From contig MUGD01000004.1 in NCBI GenBank assembly GCA_002900555.1, forward strand, positions 1-63,979: a DNA stretch of 63,979 nucleotides, read 5' to 3'. A program made the translations under genes and the position numbers. The notes under the pieces are model-generated. The model searched no databases. It was given only the letters and a program-made list of their open reading frames with translations, and was not told where the DNA came from. Shown here one piece after another: positions 60,816 through 63,979 of the stretch; position 1 is the first letter of the stretch; the number at the start of each line of letters is the position of its first letter. Source of the stretch: Thermoplasmata archaeon M9B2D. Lineage in GTDB: Archaea > Thermoplasmatota > E2 > DHVEG-1.

Positions 60816-60889
60816 TGGGCCCGGCCGGATTTGAACCGACGACCAACTGGTTATGAGCCAGTCGCTCCACCAGTCTAAGCTACGAGCCC
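60816..60889 (-). tRNA. tRNA with CAT anticodon (elongator Met or Ile2)
   Basis: On the minus strand acceptor GGGCTCG (from 60889) pairs with CGGGCCC with one G-T pair; discriminator A at 60816. Anticodon stem ACTGG/CCAGT closes loop CTCATAA, anticodon CAT. The acceptor sequence is not that of the archaeal initiator. Whether C34 is modified to read AUA (Ile) cannot be told from sequence. Confidence 0.92.
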
Positions 60890-61033
60890 AAGACAGGTTC
60901 AAGCCCTTATCGGTCTTCTACTACTTAAAATTTAAAGATGCAACGATGGCACATTGATCAATCAAAACCTTGGAATTATCATAGAAGAGATAAGGAGAAA
61001 TTCTCAACATATAAGAGAGTGTATCTCTCGTTT

Positions 61034-63979
61034 CTATTTCGATCGAATCCAACCCTCTGCTCGTAAGACTTCAATGAAAGTCATCAATGGATATTCGCCT
61101 CTGACTATTTGGATAATAAGACGTATGAAATCCCAAACAGTCCTTGTTGTAGAATCACCTTCTGTTGGTTGAGGAGTATACCCGGCAGACGACGATGTCT
61201 CTGTTACATCAGATGATGCAGGGTAGATAGTATTTTCCTGTGATTCTCCAGCGACAGGATTTTGGTTCACTTCTACACCCTGCAGTTCGTTTACCTCAAC
61301 TGGCATCGCAATGGGCAAGGGATCTGACCAGACGCTCTCAGCATCATAGATATCCTTTGCTTTCACCGTTATATTATACGATCCTTTTTTCGACCAAGCA
61401 TGTTCTGCGCTACCTGTTGTACCAGAGTCATAGGGTCCAATCCATCCGCTGTTCGTGCCATCACCCCATTCGAACCAGTACCATACCTGGTTTCCCTCTG
61501 GATCTGTGACGTTACAATAGTAGGTATAGAGCACATTAATCCTCCCTGATGTTGGTCCTGTGGGTGTTTCTGGTTTATTTGGAGGGACGTTCGTATTTTC
61601 TTTTGTTGTGAATGTGTACCATCTCCTCGTGTACAGACAACTTCCTGGCGGATCGGTTGCATTCACCCATACTATGTAGGTTGTTTGATACGTGAGTCCA
61701 GAAATGGATATTGTTTTTGTTCCATTGTCCGCTCCTGTACCGCTGTTGATTTGTCCATTGCTACACTGGATAGTCCATGAGAATTGATCGCCGTCAGGAT
61801 CACTGATAGAAATGCTCCAGTTAAGACTCAGGTCGATGTTTATTGAGCCGTTTGCTGGGTGAGGTGGACCAAAGACCGGTGGGAAATTTTCTCCTGTTGT
61901 AAAGGTGTACCATTTTCGAGTATACTGGTTGATGCCGGTGGGGTCTGTGGCGTTGACCCAGACTTTGTAGGATGTGAGTGGTGCAAGTCCAGAGAGTGAA
62001 AGTGTTTTTGTTCCGTTGGTTGCTCCTGTTCCGCTGTTGGTTTGTCCGTTGCTACACTGGATAGTCCAGGAGAAAAGATCCCCATTAGGATCACTAATAG
62101 GAATGCCCCAGATAAGACTTGGGTCGATGTTTACTGAGCCATTTGCAGGGTCAGGTGGACCAAAGACCGGTGGGAGATTCACTCCTGTATTGAAGGTGTA
62201 CCATCGTCGTGTGTACAGTCCGCTGCCGGTGGGGTCTGTGGCGTTGACCCAGACTTTGTAGGATGTGAGTGGTGCAAGTCCGGAGAGTGAAAGTGTTTTT
62301 GTTCCGTTGGTTGCTCCTGTTCCGCTGTTGGTTTGTCCGTTGCTACACTGGATAGTCCAGGAGAAAAGATCTCCATTGGGATCGGCAATAAGAATTCTCC
62401 AATTAAAGCTAAGGTAATTTGTTGTAGAACCGTTAGAAGGAGTGGGTGTTCCGAATGTTGGTGGAAGGTTTGCTTTTATCGTGAAGGTGTACCATCGTCG
62501 TGTGTACAGTCCGCTGCCGGTGGGGTCTGTGGCGTTGACCCAGACTTTGTAGGATGTGAGTGGTGCAAGTCCAGAGAGTGAAAGTGTTTTTGTTCCGTTG
62601 GTTGCTCCTGTTCCGCTGTTGGTTTGTCCGTTGCTACATTGAATGGACCATGAGAATTGATTACCGTCAGGGTCATTGATAGGTATACTCCAAATAAAGC
62701 TTTGCGGATTGTTCGTAGAACCGTTTGCAGGCACTGGTGTCCCAAAGACTGGTGGTTGATTTGCTTTTGTCGTGAAGGTGTACCATCGTCGTGTATATAG
62801 TCCGCTACCGGTTGGGTCTGTAGCGTTTACCCATACCTTGTAAATGGTTAAGTACGAAAGACCTGATAGTGTAAGAGTTTTTGTTCCGTTGGTTGCTCCA
62901 GTGCCGCTGTTGGTTTGTCCGTTGCTACATTGTAGTGTCCAAGAGAAGAGATTTCCATCAGGATCATTTATAGGAATACTCCAGATTAAACTTAATTGAT
63001 TCCCTGTTGAGCCATTCACTGGAGATGGTGTTCCAAATACAGGGGGATCATTAAGTGCGATTACAGTAAATGTCGCTGGATCGTCATCCCATAGTCCAGC
63101 CGGATCAGTAGCTCTAAAAGTAATTGTTTCAGAACCAGACCAATAGGGGTTCGGGGTTGTGATTGTTGCAACACGATTTATGATACTGACTAATAGGTTT
63201 ATATTACCAGAGTATGACCAGATCATTTCTGGATCCAAGTTGTCAGGATCAGTGACGTAATCGTCTAAATTAATTTGTACAAACATCGTCCCTTCCAATA
63301 TCGTCTGATCAGGAATGTTTGAAACAACAGGAGGATCGTTTACCGCAGTCACTGTAAAAATTGCAGAATCTTCATCCCAGAGTCCGCCGGGGTCTGTTAC
63401 TCTGAAGGTGATGGTTTCTGTGCCGTACCAGTCTGGGTTGGGTATGGTGATGGTTGCGATGCGGTTGACGATACTTACCAAAAGCTGTATATTCCCTGAA
63501 TACATCCAGGTCATTTCTGGGTCTGTGTTGTCTGGGTCGGTGACGTAATCATCGAGGTTGACGGTGGTGAATGTGGTTCCTTCGGGTATGGTTTGGTTGG
63601 GGATGTCGCTTACGTTTGGTGGGTCGTTGATTGGTGTTACGGTGAATGTGGCGGGGTCTTGGTCCCAGAGTCCGCTGGGGTCGGTTGCTTTGAAGGTGAT
63701 GGTTTCTGTGCCGTACCAGTCTGGGTTGGGTGTGGTGATGGTTGCGACACGGTTAATGATGTTGACTGTTAGTTGTGTGTTTCCTGTGTATGTCCAGGTC
63801 ATTTGATCGTCTGTGTTGTCTGGGTCGGTGACGTAGTTGTCGAGGTTGATGGTGGTGAATGTGGTTCCTTCTGGTATGGTTTGGTCTGGGATGTCGCTTA
63901 CGATGGGTGGGTCGTTGATGTTTGTTACGGTGAATGTGGCGGGGTCTTCGTCCCAGAGTCCGCTGGGGTCGGTTGCTCG
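61034..63979 (-). CDS. Giant repeat surface protein, 5' end beyond the window
   Basis: At least 981 residues; the frame is open to the window edge, so the true start and any signal peptide lie outside. From the N-terminal side there are three or more cadherin-like units of 96 residues (NDPP-x-VS-x-IPDQTI, NLDDYVTDPDN, ETITF-x-ATDP). Then come five fibronectin-like units of 97 residues (PPVFGTP, FSWTIQCSNGQTNSGTG, YKVWVNATDPTG, RRWYTF). Next is one PKD-like domain (WFEWGDGTNSGW, GSYNITVKAKDIYDAES). A Ser/Thr-rich linker and a short tail without a TM anchor end the protein. Typical of archaeal adhesin or S-layer-associated proteins. Confidence 0.85.
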   Translation of the reverse strand, partial: RATDPSGLWDEDPATFTVTNINDPPIVSDIPDQTIPEGTTFTTINLDNYVTDPDNTDDQMTWTYTGNTQLTVNIINRVATITTPNPDWYGTETITFKATDPSGLWDQDPATFTVTPINDPPNVSDIPNQTIPEGTTFTTVNLDDYVTDPDNTDPEMTWMYSGNIQLLVSIVNRIATITIPNPDWYGTETITFRVTDPGGLWDEDSAIFTVTAVNDPPVVSNIPDQTILEGTMFVQINLDDYVTDPDNLDPEMIWSYSGNINLLVSIINRVATITTPNPYWSGSETITFRATDPAGLWDDDPATFTVIALNDPPVFGTPSPVNGSTGNQLSLIWSIPINDPDGNLFSWTLQCSNGQTNSGTGATNGTKTLTLSGLSYLTIYKVWVNATDPTGSGLYTRRWYTFTTKANQPPVFGTPVPANGSTNNPQSFIWSIPINDPDGNQFSWSIQCSNGQTNSGTGATNGTKTLSLSGLAPLTSYKVWVNATDPTGSGLYTRRWYTFTIKANLPPTFGTPTPSNGSTTNYLSFNWRILIADPNGDLFSWTIQCSNGQTNSGTGATNGTKTLSLSGLAPLTSYKVWVNATDPTGSGLYTRRWYTFNTGVNLPPVFGPPDPANGSVNIDPSLIWGIPISDPNGDLFSWTIQCSNGQTNSGTGATNGTKTLSLSGLAPLTSYKVWVNATDPTGINQYTRKWYTFTTGENFPPVFGPPHPANGSINIDLSLNWSISISDPDGDQFSWTIQCSNGQINSGTGADNGTKTISISGLTYQTTYIVWVNATDPPGSCLYTRRWYTFTTKENTNVPPNKPETPTGPTSGRINVLYTYYCNVTDPEGNQVWYWFEWGDGTNSGWIGPYDSGTTGSAEHAWSKKGSYNITVKAKDIYDAESVWSDPLPIAMPVEVNELQGVEVNQNPVAGESQENTIYPASSDVTETSSSAGYTPQPTEGDSTTRTVWDFIRLIIQIVRGEYPLMTFIEVLRAEGWIRSK
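61605..63060 (-). repeat. Five tandem 291-bp coding repeats
   Basis: Period 291 bases (97 codons). Landmarks recur at that spacing: the GGGGTCTGTGGCGTTGACCC stretch appears at about 61940, 62231 and 62522. Three inner copies (about 61935-62077, 62226-62372 and 62517-62645) are almost identical at the nucleotide level over more than 120 bases. The outer two copies are clearly diverged. Confidence 0.85.
63063..63979 (-). repeat. Tandem 288-bp coding repeats, continuing past the window edge
   Basis: Period 288 bases (96 codons): the ACGGTGAATGTGG-type landmark occurs at about 63063, 63351, 63639 and 63927. The two copies nearest the edge are very alike and G/T-rich on the plus strand. The inner ones are more diverged and have a different base composition. 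Confidence 0.8.

Noticed and set aside
61605..63979. Regular repeats as a possible CRISPR array
   Set aside because: Periods of 288 and 291 bases are multiples of three, in frame within one long coding region, so they encode protein domains.

Overview
The window is archaeal. It has TATA-box promoters about 26 bases upstream of many starts, often with little or no leader. It also has archaeal ribosomal proteins eL41 and eS17, a pre-tRNA-Trp with a C/D-box-like intron, archaeal riboflavin genes and the archaeal modified mevalonate pathway. The secreted right-handed beta-helix and repeat proteins look like those of uncultured Thermoplasmatota-type Euryarchaeota. That placement is an impression from gene content and was not computed. 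No rRNA, CRISPR array, transposase or integrase was seen.

Layout. 0-7 kb: a TrmB-like regulator with an RND exporter, TrkH, a dolichol-kinase-like CTP transferase, RpiA and a KptA-like RNA 2'-phosphotransferase. 7-11 kb: a sulfonate locus in which one polypeptide joins a cysteate-synthase-like PLP enzyme to an APS-reductase-like domain. It is translationally coupled to a phosphatidylserine-decarboxylase-type gene and divergent from a PaaK/CapK-type ligase. 11-13.6 kb: small genes, three tRNAs, eL41, a DUF5678/retropepsin-like pair, one broken small gene and a SemiSWEET.

13.7-26 kb: the most unusual block. Two copies of a nicotianamine-synthase-like transferase each sit beside a different UbiA prenyltransferase. 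One pair also carries an SDR enzyme. Two CrtC/AttH-like proteins and a B12-binding radical SAM protein are interspersed. I infer a prenyl-lipid or prenyl-quinone tailoring pathway that I cannot match to a described one. Inside it lie argF and an operon of HD protein, citrate CoA-transferase (CitF) and citryl-CoA lyase.

26-30.5 kb: the archaeal mevalonate route, with both phosphomevalonate dehydratase (AcnX) subunits, a UbiD-type decarboxylase, an LpdD-like accessory protein and mevalonate kinase. A near-palindrome overlaps the TATA box of the dehydratase operon. 30.5-31.3 kb: a membrane Cas4-like nuclease split over two overlapping frames.

31-44 kb: a secreted beta-propeller protein, lysine catabolism (LKR, saccharopine dehydrogenase, lysine 6-transaminase), GlyRS, a CBS protein, an amidohydrolase, PGI/PMI, a membrane protein and a Trm-G10-type methylase. 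45-49 kb: three surface proteins. 49-56.8 kb: RNase Z, a PPi-type phosphofructokinase, a P2-type cation ATPase, dCMP deaminase, a truncated HTH regulator and a prolidase. 57-59 kb: the ribB-ribL-ribC-ribH operon. 59-64 kb: eS17, an aminotransferase, a CAT-anticodon tRNA and a giant two-array repeat protein that runs off the right edge.

All family calls come from reading the sequence and from memory of motifs. No database search was run.
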